Assembly (NCBI RefSeq): GCF_018614035.1
Contig: NZ_JAGGPA010000003.1
Location: 62,001 to 126,000, forward strand
Source of the DNA: Streptomyces sp. ISL-96
GTDB lineage: Bacteria; Actinomycetota; Actinomycetes; Streptomycetales; Streptomycetaceae
Reading direction: 5' to 3'
Length of the DNA: 64,000 nt
This document shows positions 50,886-59,789 of this stretch, piece after piece. The translations under genes and the position numbers were made by a program. The notes under the pieces were generated by a model. That model had not been told where the DNA came from. It made no database searches and was given only the letters and a program-made list of their open reading frames with translations. The first letter of the stretch is position 1. Each line of letters opens with the position of its first letter.

Positions 50886-50999
50886 ATGAAGATGCGCATG
50901 ATGCCGAAGATCGCGGGGACCGCGGCCCTGGCGGCGGCAGTCACCCTTTGGGATCTCTGGCTCGGAGACGCTGTCAACAGCTCGTCTCATGGTCTCTGA
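50886..50999 (+). CDS. Short frame with export-signal start, possibly a truncated secreted-protein gene
   Basis: 37 codons: MKMRMMPKIAGTAALAAAVT looks like a Sec signal peptide but the frame ends soon after (LWDLWLGDAVNSSSHGL). It lies 102 bp downstream of a GGGCATTGCCC dyad (50774-50784), the context of the other secreted genes here. It may be the remains of a secreted-protein gene cut by a frameshift. The remaining 50491-51225 interval shows no other gene; a TTGCAC-N9-GTGCAA dyad lies at 50630-50650. Confidence 0.35.
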   Translation: MKMRMMPKIAGTAALAAAVTLWDLWLGDAVNSSSHGL

Positions 51000-51225
51000 T
51001 CATGATCCCGAACGGGTTCGACGCCCATCTGGAGGCGGATTCACCGACCGCCGGGCTCGCGGCAGCGTGCTGCCGACAGTCACACTGTGCGTGAGCTTGA
51101 TCTCACAGGCGCCCCTCTGTGTGGTGCAGATCCGAGAGATCGCCCGGAAAGTGCCATGATGGGGCCTGCAGGAGTCTCATACCTGCGTGTCGAAGATGCC
51201 GACACCCAACAGCGAGGAACCCGAC

Positions 51226-51486
51226 ATGGCCACCGGATCCGCAGACAGCCCCGCAACCCTCTACGGGCCCGTCTCACTCGTCCTTGGCACTGTTGCTCTG
51301 ATCGCCGCGGTGTTCGCCGGCTATATCGGAATCGCGATCCCGTTCCTGTTCGGCAGCCTCGCCGTCACTTTCGCGCTCCTCGGCCTGGCACGCAAGCTCA
51401 ACCGAGGCCAGTGCGCCATCGGCCTCACCGCCGGATCCCTGAGCGTGCTCTACCCGATCTTCCTCGCCGCTGCCCTGAGCGCCTGA
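51226..51486 (+). CDS. Small membrane protein, two helices or more
   Basis: An 86-residue protein with hydrophobic segments SLVLGTVALIAAVFAGYIGI, PFLFGSLAVTFALLGLA and GLTAGSLSVLYPIFLAAAL, a DUF4190-like layout of small Streptomyces membrane proteins. ATG at 51226 has GAGGAA at good spacing; GTG 51187 would add 13 polar residues. Stands alone; function unknown. Confidence 0.7.
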   Translation: MATGSADSPATLYGPVSLVLGTVALIAAVFAGYIGIAIPFLFGSLAVTFALLGLARKLNRGQCAIGLTAGSLSVLYPIFLAAALSA

Positions 51487-52285
51487 CGAGCTCAGCACCC
51501 ACCGGACACTCCACCGCGGCCTGTCCGAGGGCCCTCCCTCTCATCGCGACAGGAGCGATGAGCTCACGAGGTGTCGATGATGGGCCCGGCACACCGTGGA
51601 GTCGACATTGAGGTCCCACACCCACGAAGCGGGATCATCCAATGCTCAAGATCCGCTTTCGATACACACCCTGACCGGGTCTCCGTTCGTACGGCGCTGG
51701 ACGGAGACGGAGCAACCAGCAGCGCCGCGTACACGGCGTTCCACCCCCTTTCCCGGAGCCCTGCGCCTCAGCAGAGCCGCTCACTCAGTGCGGCGTGGCG
51801 CAGTTCCTCACATTGAACAGAATGTCATGGGCACGTAAGACAGCCGCCCCTTCGTGCACTGCCCACCAGGGCACTGCCCCAGGAGACACTTACGCCGCAA
51901 TCCCCCTCCTTCTTAGGGTCGTTGATACATCCCCTGCCAGAAGGAGGAAGGCAGGTGCGAGCCCCCTTTAAGGGGCCCTGATGGAGGAGGCGTCGCTCGC
52001 GACGCTCTGCCCTCCACAGGTCAGCGCTGTGCAGATCAGTCAGCAGCGCCTGTTGCATTGCCAGCCTTCAGTCCGGCCCAGGCGAAACAAGGCAACGCCG
52101 GCTAACCCTTCCGCCCCCGCACCTCTCCAGCCCACGACCTTCACCGAACGCAGAGGCATCGGCCTGGAGCGGTAGTCCACCGGCCTTCGGCCGGTAGGCG
52201 GCGCTGCCCGCAGAGGCCTGGCAGGGACGAGCGGGACTGCCCGCTCCCACAGATCAGCAGTCGAAGAGGATGAAAGGGAAGATCT
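51487..52285. other. Long intergenic region with dyads and hairpins, no recognised gene
   Basis: About 800 bp. Visible structure: CTCATCG/CGATGAG near 51540; a tandem pair of the dyad (GTGCACTGCCC 51855-51865 and GGGCACTGCCC 51869-51879); GCGTCGC-TC-GCGACGC near 51987-52002; and ACCGGCC-TTC-GGCCGGT at 52179-52195 just before the next gene. Short frames here have no protein-like composition. It may include a small RNA, but nothing identifies one. Confidence 0.45.
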
Positions 52286-53455
52286 ATGCAGCTTTCTCGT
52301 TCCGCAAAGGCGGCGGCGCTGTCCTTGGCCCCGCTCACACTTGTTGCGACCGGGTTCCACGCATCTGCCACCCCCGACCATGACCCGCGGCTGGGCACTT
52401 CGGCGTTCTCCATATCCGCCCTGTCCTCCGGCAAACTGAAGGACGTGTCCGGCGTCAGCGCAAACAGCGCGGACGGCAAGACGCTGGCAGCACAGGGGTT
52501 CAGCGTGATGCGGGCGGCTTCCGGAGAGACGGCTGTTGTGGACCGTTCCTCGGCCCGCGAAGGGATCACCGCAGCAGCCGGCAAGTCCTTCGTGGACCTC
52601 TCGTGGAAGGGATACGCGAAGGACGCCCGCTACGTGGTCACCCGCGGCGGCAAGGAAGTGGCCCGCTTGGACGCGGGGGTCACTTCCTTCCGCGACACGA
52701 ACGTGGCACCGGGAGCCGACTACCACTACCAGGTCGCACCGGTACTGCCGAAGGGCGGAAACCCGCAGGCACGGCTGTGGGGCATGAAGGTGTCCGTCCC
52801 GGTCTCCGGATCGCCGACGGCACTGCGCGCGCAGGCGGTCTCCCAAGCGGCCGCCGCAGGCGTTGCCAAGACGTCCACCCTCTCCTGGGTCACCTTCATC
52901 CCACAGAAGAAGATCAACGCTCCCACAGTGGGATGCGACTACGGCGGCAAATTCCAGTTCGGCGGTGACGGGCGCACCAAGTTCGACTGGAAGTCCAGCA
53001 ATTACCGCACCGCCCTGCATGCCACGGTCACGTGGAAGTCCAAGAAGGTGGTGGGCAACAAGGACGTCCGCTCCACCAACGTCTACGTGAAGAAGACCGG
53101 CAGGAAGGTCGCCACCAAGACTGCCACCAGCAAGCACATGTCGGCCAAGAAGCTGGGCTCCGGCAGCAACTACGTGGACGTGCGGATGTCCCTGCACGCC
53201 ACCAACCCCTTCTGCAAGGGTCTGGGCAGCGTCAAGGGTGCCATCAACGGGGCCTTCACCATCAACCTGACCAAGAGCGGGAATTACACCATCCGCTCCG
53301 GCAAGCACCGCCTGATGCCCAACCACCACATCTACATCTACGACGGTGGCAAGGTCACCAACGTCTACACCCGCAAGTACGCCAACGCCTCGTGCCTGGT
53401 CGGCTCGATTACCTGCCCGGAGGCCGACCTGACCGGCACCTACGGCAAGTTCTGA
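52286..53455 (+). CDS. Secreted protein with FN3-like segment, unknown function
   Basis: A 389-residue exported protein: signal peptide SAKAAALSLAPLTLVATGFH to about residue 28. Residues of about 100-170 read like a fibronectin type III fold (SFVDLSWKGYAKDARYVVTR, then SFRDTNVAPGADYHYQVAPV). Residues of about 200-389 are Lys- and Tyr-rich beta strands with four cysteines (CDYGGKFQFGG, NPFCKG, NASCLVGSITCPE). No enzyme motif is recognised. ATG at 52286 follows GAAAGGGAAG. It probably acts at or outside the cell surface. Confidence 0.8.
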   Translation: MQLSRSAKAAALSLAPLTLVATGFHASATPDHDPRLGTSAFSISALSSGKLKDVSGVSANSADGKTLAAQGFSVMRAASGETAVVDRSSAREGITAAAGKSFVDLSWKGYAKDARYVVTRGGKEVARLDAGVTSFRDTNVAPGADYHYQVAPVLPKGGNPQARLWGMKVSVPVSGSPTALRAQAVSQAAAAGVAKTSTLSWVTFIPQKKINAPTVGCDYGGKFQFGGDGRTKFDWKSSNYRTALHATVTWKSKKVVGNKDVRSTNVYVKKTGRKVATKTATSKHMSAKKLGSGSNYVDVRMSLHATNPFCKGLGSVKGAINGAFTINLTKSGNYTIRSGKHRLMPNHHIYIYDGGKVTNVYTRKYANASCLVGSITCPEADLTGTYGKF

Positions 53456-53719
53456 CCGCGACGACGGCCTCCCTCAGCCAAACGGCGCGCCCGTACCCGC
53501 GCCCGATGGAGTCAGAGACAAGCCGCTCAAGCCGTCCAGGGCTTCGCCTCCTCCTGGCGCCGAGTTTCGTTGCTGCGCGGCAGATCGCCCCTGCAGTCCC
53601 ACCCGTCTCAGGCTCAATGCCTTCGGCCACCACGGGGGTGTTTCGGCCCACGTGAGCCCCACGCGGCCCGTGCCGACCGCCGGCTGGAGCGGACGCCGAA
53701 CCGACCCGACGACGATGCC

Positions 53720-53745
53720 GTACGGGTACGCGTCCGTACCCGTAC
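53720..53745. terminator. Terminator downstream of the phosphotransferase gene
   Basis: GTACGGGTACG (53720-53730) pairs perfectly with CGTACCCGTAC (53735-53745), two bases past the minus-strand stop at 53747. The interval 53456-53719 shows no gene. Confidence 0.75.
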
Positions 53746-53746
53746 G

Positions 53747-54823
53747 TCAGAACCAGGGCCGCTCGCCGTGCGTGGGCAGTGGGCGCAGGGTCGGCCAGCG
53801 GGTCAGGAGGCGGGTGGCCAGGGTGTTGCTGAGGTGGGCGAGGGTGTGCAGGGGGTCGTGGCTGCGGGTCAGGGCGGCGACTGCGTTCAGGCGGTGGAGC
53901 AGGCGTTCGCGGGCGGAGACGTAGCCCCAGGCGAAGTCCTCGGCGGGGATGCGGGCGAGGTGGTCGGTGGACTCGCGTTCGGCGCGCTGGACGAGGGCGT
54001 CGCCGCGGATCAGCCAGCCTGCGCAGGCGTCGGCGAGGTCGCCGGGGACGTCCGTGCCGGTGAGGCCGCGCCAGGTGGACCGGTAGATGTCCTCGACCTC
54101 CGTGAGCGGGGTGCCGGTCACCGACATGGCGCACCAGCAGGTCGGGAAGCCGATGCGGAAGTACGCCAGTTCGACGAGGCCGTTGCCCAGTGATGCCTGC
54201 TCGAAGTCGATGAAGCGCAGGCCCTCGGCGGTGCGCAGGTCGTTGCCGGGGCAGGGGTCTCCGTGGAGGAGGGCGTGGTGGGGGGCCGGGTCCAGGCGGT
54301 CGATCAGGTCCGCGAGTTCGTTCGGGAGTCCTGGCGGGACGGTTACGTCGAGTGCCTTCGCGAGGGCGAGGAAGGAATCGGCGTCGGCGGCCGTCGGCCC
54401 CGACCAGGCGGGAAGCGTGCCGGTGTCGGCCGGACCGGTCAGCGCGTGCAGGCGGGCCAGCGTCTCGGCGTACGCCGGCATCCAGTCGTCCACGGCCGCC
54501 CCGAGGTCGTCCAGGTGCTCCAGGACCATCACCCGGGACGCCGGGTCCGTGGCGAGCAGCGCGGGGGCGACGGCCGGTCCGCCGGCTCCGGTGGCTCGGG
54601 CGGCGAGGCGCAGTGCGGCGACCTCACGGGCGTACCGCGCGTCCTCGTCAGCCTTGGCCCCGGCCCCTCCCCCGCCGGCCGACTGCTTGACGATCACCCG
54701 GTCACCCCCGCGCAGCTCCACCCGCCACACCCGGGAACGCGGGCTGCTCTCCAGCAGCGTGGCCCGGGAGGGTGTGCCCACAGCGGAACGTAACTCGTCA
54801 CTCATCGGCACCTGGATCGGCAT
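53747..54823 (-). CDS. Aminoglycoside-phosphotransferase-family kinase
   Basis: A 358-residue protein with the APH/choline-kinase-like fold: ATP-binding Lys in RVIVKQSAGGG, catalytic loop LLHGDPCPGNDLR (Asp in HGD, Asn downstream) and metal Asp in FIDFEQASLG. Such kinases phosphorylate small molecules; resistance is only one possibility and no substrate is evident. ATG at 54823; a hairpin follows the stop. Confidence 0.85.
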   Translation of the reverse strand: MPIQVPMSDELRSAVGTPSRATLLESSPRSRVWRVELRGGDRVIVKQSAGGGGAGAKADEDARYAREVAALRLAARATGAGGPAVAPALLATDPASRVMVLEHLDDLGAAVDDWMPAYAETLARLHALTGPADTGTLPAWSGPTAADADSFLALAKALDVTVPPGLPNELADLIDRLDPAPHHALLHGDPCPGNDLRTAEGLRFIDFEQASLGNGLVELAYFRIGFPTCWCAMSVTGTPLTEVEDIYRSTWRGLTGTDVPGDLADACAGWLIRGDALVQRAERESTDHLARIPAEDFAWGYVSARERLLHRLNAVAALTRSHDPLHTLAHLSNTLATRLLTRWPTLRPLPTHGERPWF

Positions 54824-54857
54824 GACGCCCAGGGTAGGGGTTCAGGTCTCAACGCCG

Positions 54858-54888
54858 TTGACGTCAAGTGTGCTTGAGGTTCTACGGT
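54858..54888 (+). promoter_or_regulatory. Promoter with MerR-type 19-bp spacer and TCAAG dyad
   Basis: TTGACG (54858-54863) and TACGGT (54883-54888) are separated by 19 bp. The spacer carries the dyad TCAAG-TGTG-CTTGA (54864-54877). Overlong spacers with a central dyad are typical of promoters activated by MerR-family regulators. It points towards the MarR-family gene. Confidence 0.55.
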
Positions 54889-54940
54889 CGGTCTCATCAG
54901 CGTGAACACCGCACTACAACGACGAGTTGAGGGCAGAGCC

Positions 54941-55399
54941 ATGGAGTACTCGCACGACGACGCAGGACTCGTACGCCAGCCGATCGGTTACTGGAGCTGG
55001 GCGGCCCACAAGTCGGTCGTCACCCACATCCGCACCGCCCTCGCGGAGCTCGGCCTCACTCAGCCCCAGTGGTGGATCCTGAGCCAGCTCGTCGACCACC
55101 CGGAAGGCAGGTCCCGGGCGGACGTGGTGGCCGTCCTTGCGGGCTACCTGGACGTGGGCGCCACCCTGGAAGGCGACATCGACGTCCTCACCGCCAGGAA
55201 CCTCATCACCCAGGGCGACGACGACAAGCGTCTTCGGATCACCGACGAGGGCCGGGCGCTCCAGAAGACCACCGCCACACGCCAGCAGGTCCTGCGTGAC
55301 GAGATCCACGCCGACATCACGGACGAGGAGTACGTGCGTACGCTCAAGGTCCTCCAGCGCATGATCCACAACACCAGCGGCCAGGCCTGGCACGAGTGA
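54941..55399 (+). CDS. MarR-family transcriptional regulator
   Basis: A 152-residue winged-helix protein: LTQPQWWILSQLVDHPEG, RADVVAVLAGYLDVGATLEG for the recognition helix area, and a wing ending DDDKRLRITDEGRAL, with a C-terminal dimerisation helix. It probably senses a small molecule and controls itself or a neighbour such as the divergent kinase gene. ATG at 54941 has GAGGGCAGAG; GTG at 54902 would add 13 residues. Confidence 0.88.
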   Translation: MEYSHDDAGLVRQPIGYWSWAAHKSVVTHIRTALAELGLTQPQWWILSQLVDHPEGRSRADVVAVLAGYLDVGATLEGDIDVLTARNLITQGDDDKRLRITDEGRALQKTTATRQQVLRDEIHADITDEEYVRTLKVLQRMIHNTSGQAWHE

Positions 55400-55507
55400 G
55401 GCACCGATTCGCCGGCCTCGCGACGGGTCGTCGCACACGAGCACCACTCGTCCGCCGACACCTCCGCCGGGAACGGTGCGGCCGGTGCGGCCGGTGCGGC
55501 AGCCGGT

Positions 55508-56164
55508 TCAGACGCTGCTGAATGACAGCTTTGCCGCGAAGCCCAGGAACAGGGCCCCCGCCGCCGACGTCGCGCCCGCCGACAGCCGCTTGCGGCGGCG
55601 GAAGGTGGCGGCCAGGCGGGTGCCGCCGAAGATCAGGGCCGAGAGGTACAGCACGCTCGCGACCTGGGCGAGGGTGCCCAGCAGGACGAACGAGAGGGCG
55701 GGGTGGGCGTACGCCGGGTCGACGAACTGTACGAAGAAGGAGATGAAGAAGAGGATCGCCTTCGGGTTGAGCAGGCTGATCACGAGCGCGCGCCGGTACG
55801 GGCGCTCCACGGCCGGGGCTTCCTCGGCGACGGCCGTACTGTCGTCCGCGCGCTCGTTCCGCGTGCGCCACATCGACCAGGCCGCGCGCATCATCCCGAT
55901 CGCCAGATACGTCAGGTAGCCGGCGCCCGCGTACTTCACGATGCCGAAGAGCAGCGCGTTCCCCTGAAGCAGCGAGGCCACACCGGCCGCGGACAGCACC
56001 ATCAGGACCGCGTCGCCGCACCACACGCCCGCGGCGGCCGTATAGCCCGTGCGTATGCCGCGTCGCGCCGCGACGGAGAGGACGTAGAGGGAATTCGGAC
56101 CCGGCAGAAGAATGATCAGGACGAGCCCAACGAGGTAGGTCGGCAGATCGGTGACACCCAGCAT
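55508..56164 (-). CDS. leuE: LysE/LeuE-type amino acid exporter
   Basis: A 218-residue membrane protein with six predicted helices. The family signature is LIILLPGPNSLYVLSVAARR near residue 17 with the GPN motif, and YRRALVISLLNPKAILFFIS later. It exports leucine or related hydrophobic amino acids. The ATG at 56164 is just one base after a 14-bp hairpin, so its ribosome-binding region is part of that stem. No regulator is adjacent. Confidence 0.9.
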   Translation of the reverse strand: MLGVTDLPTYLVGLVLIILLPGPNSLYVLSVAARRGIRTGYTAAAGVWCGDAVLMVLSAAGVASLLQGNALLFGIVKYAGAGYLTYLAIGMMRAAWSMWRTRNERADDSTAVAEEAPAVERPYRRALVISLLNPKAILFFISFFVQFVDPAYAHPALSFVLLGTLAQVASVLYLSALIFGGTRLAATFRRRKRLSAGATSAAGALFLGFAAKLSFSSV

Positions 56165-56165
56165 G

Positions 56166-56199
56166 GGCGGAGTGTCGCATGTACGTGCGACACTCCGCC
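56166..56199. terminator. 14-bp hairpin between Uma2 gene and leuE
   Basis: GGCGGAGTGTCGCA (56166-56179) pairs perfectly with TGCGACACTCCGCC (56186-56199). It follows the Uma2 stop by 35 bp on the minus strand, as a terminator would, but also occupies the leuE leader right up to its start codon. Confidence 0.7.
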
Positions 56200-56234
56200 T
56201 CTGGGTTTCACATGGCAGGCAGCCGGGGCGCCTG

Positions 56235-56831
56235 TCAGTCCTCGTCGCCGTCGAGGAGCCGGTCTACGGAGAGTTCCATGCCGACGCCCACCGAGGGAGG
56301 AAGCGGGACACTGCTCCCCCTCTTGTACGTCGAGCAGGTGCGATATCGGTCCCCCTCGGGGTCGACATACACCAGCACCTCGTCGTGCTTGCGGTCCGCG
56401 ATGATGTACGCCGGAATCCCTGCCTCGGCATAGGTCTCGACCTTGGTCACCAGGTCGTTACCCCAATTGGAGGACGTAACCTCCAGCACCAGGCGGAAGA
56501 CGTTCGGCGCGTAGCAGTTCTTCGCGACCAGCGCGTCCTTGTAGTCGGCGTCGACGATGGACAGATCCGGGACCGCATAGTCGTCCGGCCCGGTCGGCAG
56601 CCACAAACCAATACCCTGGAGGACCTTGAGCCCGAGTGCTCTGCCTCCGGCGCTCAGGAACTCACAGCTGACTTCAAGCAGCACCTCCTGATGCGGACCG
56701 TCCGGCGGCGGTGTCACGAAAATGCCCCCCCTGATGATCTCCACCCGGTGCCCGGGCAGCTCTTCCCAGAGGCGGTCGGCAGCATCAGCAAGCGACGACT
56801 CGTGCAGTATTACGGCCACGGCAACCTCCAT
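56235..56831 (-). CDS. Uma2-family (DUF820) PD-(D/E)XK nuclease-like protein
   Basis: A 198-residue protein with the Uma2 layout: GHRVEIIRGGIFVTPPPDG, HQEVLLEVSCEF, then the nuclease core YAVPDLSIVD (Asp) and FRLVLEVTSSNWGND (Glu, Ser-rich), and AEAGIPAYIIADRKHDEVLV. Uma2 proteins are numerous in Streptomyces and cyanobacteria and resemble restriction endonucleases, but their role is not settled. ATG at 56831 has only a weak Shine-Dalgarno sequence. Confidence 0.88.
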   Translation of the reverse strand: MEVAVAVILHESSLADAADRLWEELPGHRVEIIRGGIFVTPPPDGPHQEVLLEVSCEFLSAGGRALGLKVLQGIGLWLPTGPDDYAVPDLSIVDADYKDALVAKNCYAPNVFRLVLEVTSSNWGNDLVTKVETYAEAGIPAYIIADRKHDEVLVYVDPEGDRYRTCSTYKRGSSVPLPPSVGVGMELSVDRLLDGDED

Positions 56832-56905
56832 TCGAGACCACTCTTCTCGAGCGTATCCACCACCACCGGCATTCCGCTCGGGATCACTCGTCCGAGGTAC
56901 GGACC

Positions 56906-58486
56906 TCAGAACGCTTTCGTCGGCACGTACGTGCCCCACACCTCCCGCAGCGCGTTGCAGACCTCCCCGACCGTCGCCCGCGCCCGCAGCGCGTCCTTCA
57001 TCGGGTACAGGACGTTGTCCGTGCCCTCCGCCGCCTTCTTCAGCTCCGCCAGCGCCGCGTCCACCGCCGCCTGGTCGCGCTCGGCCCGCAGCTTGGCCAG
57101 CCGCTCCGCCTGCTGGGCCTCGATCGCGGGGTCGACGCGCAGCGGCTCGTACGGCTCCTCCGTCTCCAGCTGGAATCGGTTCACGCCGACCACCACGCGC
57201 TCGCCGCTGTCCGTCTCCAGCGCGATGCGGTAGGCGCTGCGCTCGATCTCGTTCTTCTGGAAGCCGCGCTCGATCGCGTTGACCGCGCCGCCCATGTCCT
57301 CGACCTTCGCCATCAGCTCCAGGGCGGCCGCCTCGACCTCGTCGGTCATCTTCTCGATGACGTACGAGCCGGCGAACGGGTCGACGGTGGCCGTGACGTC
57401 CGTCTCGTACGCGAGGACCTGCTGCGTCCGCAGCGCGAGGCGGGCGCTCTTGTCGGTCGGGAGGGCGATCGCCTCGTCGAAGGAGTTGGTGTGCAGGGAC
57501 TGCGTCCCGCCGAGGACGGCCGCCAGGCCCTGCACGGCGACGCGCACCAGGTTGACTTCCGGCTGCTGCGCCGTCAGCTGCACGCCCGCCGTCTGCGTGT
57601 GGAAGCGCAGCATCAGCGATTTCGGGTTCTTCGCGCCGAACTCGTCGCGCATGACTTTCGCCCAGATCCGGCGCGCGGCACGGAACTTGGCGACCTCTTC
57701 GAGGATCGTCGTACGCGAGACGAAGAAGAAGGACAGGCGCGGCGCGAAGTCGTCGACGTCCATGCCGGCGGCAACAGCCGTGCGGACGTACTCGATGCCG
57801 TCCGCGAGCGTGAACGCGATCTCCTGCGCGGGCGAGGCACCGGCCTCCGCCATGTGATAGCCGGAGATCGAGATCGTGTTCCACTTCGGGATCTCGGTCT
57901 TGCAGTACTTGAAGATGTCCGCGATCAGGCGCAGCGACGGCTTGGGCGGGAAGATGTACGTCCCGCGCGCGATGTACTCCTTCAGCACGTCGTTCTGGAT
58001 CGTGCCGGTGAGCTTGTCGGCCGGTACGCCCTGCTCCTCGCCCACCAGCTGGTACATGAGCAGGAGGAGAGCCGCCGGCGCGTTGATCGTCATCGACGTC
58101 GAGACCTTGTCCAGCGGGATGCCGCCGAACAGGACGCGCATGTCGTCGATCGAGTCGATCGCGACACCGACCTTGCCGACCTCACCGCTCGCGATCTCCG
58201 CGTCGCTGTCGTGGCCCATCTGGGTGGGCAGGTCGAAGGCGACCGACAGGCCCATCGTGCCGTTGGCGATCAGCTGCTTGTAGCGGGCGTTGGACTCGGT
58301 GGCGGTACCGAAACCGGCGTACTGGCGCATCGTCCATGGCCGGCCCGTGTACATCGACGGGTACACGCCACGCGTGAAGGGGTACTTGCCGGGCTCGCCC
58401 AGCTTCTCCGCGGGGTCCCAGCCCTCCAGGGCGTCCGGCCCGTACACCGGCTCAATAGGCAGTCCCGACTCCGACTCGCGCGCCAT
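56906..58486 (-). CDS. Acyl-CoA mutase large subunit (methylmalonyl-/isobutyryl-CoA mutase type)
   Basis: A 526-residue B12-dependent mutase large-subunit domain: [20 protein letters not shown], then [20 protein letters not shown], then [12 protein letters not shown], and near the middle [20 protein letters not shown]. It has no C-terminal cobalamin-binding domain, so a separate small subunit must supply it. Such enzymes interconvert methylmalonyl-CoA and succinyl-CoA or isobutyryl-CoA and butyryl-CoA; specificity cannot be fixed here. ATG at 58486 follows GGGAGG. No small subunit gene is adjacent. Confidence 0.93.
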   Translation of the reverse strand: MARESESGLPIEPVYGPDALEGWDPAEKLGEPGKYPFTRGVYPSMYTGRPWTMRQYAGFGTATESNARYKQLIANGTMGLSVAFDLPTQMGHDSDAEIASGEVGKVGVAIDSIDDMRVLFGGIPLDKVSTSMTINAPAALLLLMYQLVGEEQGVPADKLTGTIQNDVLKEYIARGTYIFPPKPSLRLIADIFKYCKTEIPKWNTISISGYHMAEAGASPAQEIAFTLADGIEYVRTAVAAGMDVDDFAPRLSFFFVSRTTILEEVAKFRAARRIWAKVMRDEFGAKNPKSLMLRFHTQTAGVQLTAQQPEVNLVRVAVQGLAAVLGGTQSLHTNSFDEAIALPTDKSARLALRTQQVLAYETDVTATVDPFAGSYVIEKMTDEVEAAALELMAKVEDMGGAVNAIERGFQKNEIERSAYRIALETDSGERVVVGVNRFQLETEEPYEPLRVDPAIEAQQAERLAKLRAERDQAAVDAALAELKKAAEGTDNVLYPMKDALRARATVGEVCNALREVWGTYVPTKAF

Positions 58487-58696
58487 CTGCTGTGCCTCCC
58501 GCTGAACGTACTGGCTGGTAATTAACCGACCCTCGCGACGGACTGTAGCGGCGAGCGTGCGGCCGGTGGAGAGCCGCAGGCTGGGACCTTGCTCACAACG
58601 TCGCTGTTGGTCGCTGTTCCCATCATGCGGGGGCTTTCGCAACCGGGCAGAGCGGGAAACAGTCCATAGGGACATACGAGATGCCGGGGGGCGGGG

Positions 58697-59599
58697 ATGG
58701 ACGAGAACCAGCGGAGCAACAGAGCCGTGCGCAGAGCGGTGGCGTTGACGGCGGTAGCGGTGGTGGCCGTGACAGCGGGGTGTACGGCGCGGGCGAGCGG
58801 GGTGGGAGCGGGAGCGGCGGCGGGCGTGACGAAGTCGGCGGCTCCCGCTCCCGCGCATGAAGCCGCGATCGCGTCGCCGGACACAGCCGCCCCCACCGAG
58901 ACCCAGTCGCAGACGCCCGCGCCCAACCGCACGCCCACTCTCAGGCCCGAGCCGCCGGCGCCGGCGCCCAGGATCCTCATGGCCAGCGGATCCGAAGGCG
59001 CCCAAGTACGCGAGCTCCAGGCCCGGCTGCGCCAGATCGGCCACTTCAACCGCACTCCGACCGGCCACTACGCCTCGGTCACCGCCGCCGCCGTCTCCTC
59101 GTTCCAGGACAAGCGCGGCCTGCCCCACACGGGCACCACCGACACCGTCACCTGGGACAAGCTCCTCGGGATGACCAGGAAGCCGACGCGCGCCGAGCTG
59201 CACCCGACGACCGCCAACCCGGTCGCCAAGCCCGACCCGCGCTGTATGCGGGGCCGGGTCCTGTGCATCAGCAAGACCAGCCGCACGCTGTCCTGGATGG
59301 TGGAGGGGCGGGTCGTCTCGGCGATGGATGTGCGGTTCGGATCGCAGTACACGCCCACCCGCGAGGGGACGTTCACCGTGTACTGGAAGTCCCGCCACCA
59401 CGTCTCGACGCTGTACGACAGCCCCATGCCGTACGCCCTGTTCTTCAGCGGCGGGCAGGCCGTCCACTACTCGTCGGACTTCGCGGCCCGCGGCTACAGC
59501 GGTGCTTCGCACGGCTGCGTCAACGTCCGGGACGAGGGGAAGATCGCGAGCCTGTTCTCGCAGGTGCGCAACGGCGACAAGGTCGTCATCTACTGGTAG
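58697..59599 (+). CDS. L,D-transpeptidase lipoprotein with peptidoglycan-binding domain
   Basis: A 300-residue lipoprotein with lipobox VTAGC (Cys29). A Pro/Ala-rich linker precedes a PG_binding_1 domain ([18 protein letters not shown]) and a YkuD catalytic domain ending HGCVNVRD, with catalytic Cys in SHGCVNV. L,D-transpeptidases make 3-3 peptidoglycan cross-links, important at polar growth sites in actinomycetes. The ATG at 58697 follows GGGGCGGGG. It is monocistronic, with a terminator 20 bp beyond. Confidence 0.94.
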   Translation: MDENQRSNRAVRRAVALTAVAVVAVTAGCTARASGVGAGAAAGVTKSAAPAPAHEAAIASPDTAAPTETQSQTPAPNRTPTLRPEPPAPAPRILMASGSEGAQVRELQARLRQIGHFNRTPTGHYASVTAAAVSSFQDKRGLPHTGTTDTVTWDKLLGMTRKPTRAELHPTTANPVAKPDPRCMRGRVLCISKTSRTLSWMVEGRVVSAMDVRFGSQYTPTREGTFTVYWKSRHHVSTLYDSPMPYALFFSGGQAVHYSSDFAARGYSGASHGCVNVRDEGKIASLFSQVRNGDKVVIYW

Positions 59600-59618
59600 C
59601 GGATGAGGGAGAAGAAGT

Positions 59619-59657
59619 GGCGCGGGCGGGACCGGGGGAACGTGTCCCGCCCGCGCC
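59619..59657 (+). terminator. Terminator downstream of the L,D-transpeptidase gene
   Basis: GGCGCGGGCGGGA (59619-59631) pairs perfectly with TCCCGCCCGCGCC (59645-59657). Confidence 0.88.
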
Positions 59658-59789
59658 TGTTGCGCGGAGCCGAAGGTACGGGGGGAACCCCGGCTCGTCG
59701 CGCTGCCGATGACCAGTCGGCTCACTCTCTACTGCGTCACCCGCTCGAAAAACGTCACACCTGCGTGAGCGCGGCAATAAAAGCGCAGG

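Noticed and set aside
51187..51225. GTG at 51187 as start of the small membrane protein
   Set aside because: Its ribosome-binding site is too distant (about 14 bases), while ATG 51226 has GAGGAA at normal spacing.
43200..53500. Island as a prophage or integrative element
   Set aside because: No integrase, phage structural genes, tRNA or attachment-site repeats are seen; only insertion-sequence transposases are present.
53747..54823. APH-family kinase called as an antibiotic resistance gene
   Set aside because: The family is broad, with many non-resistance kinases, and nothing in the sequence fixes an aminoglycoside substrate.
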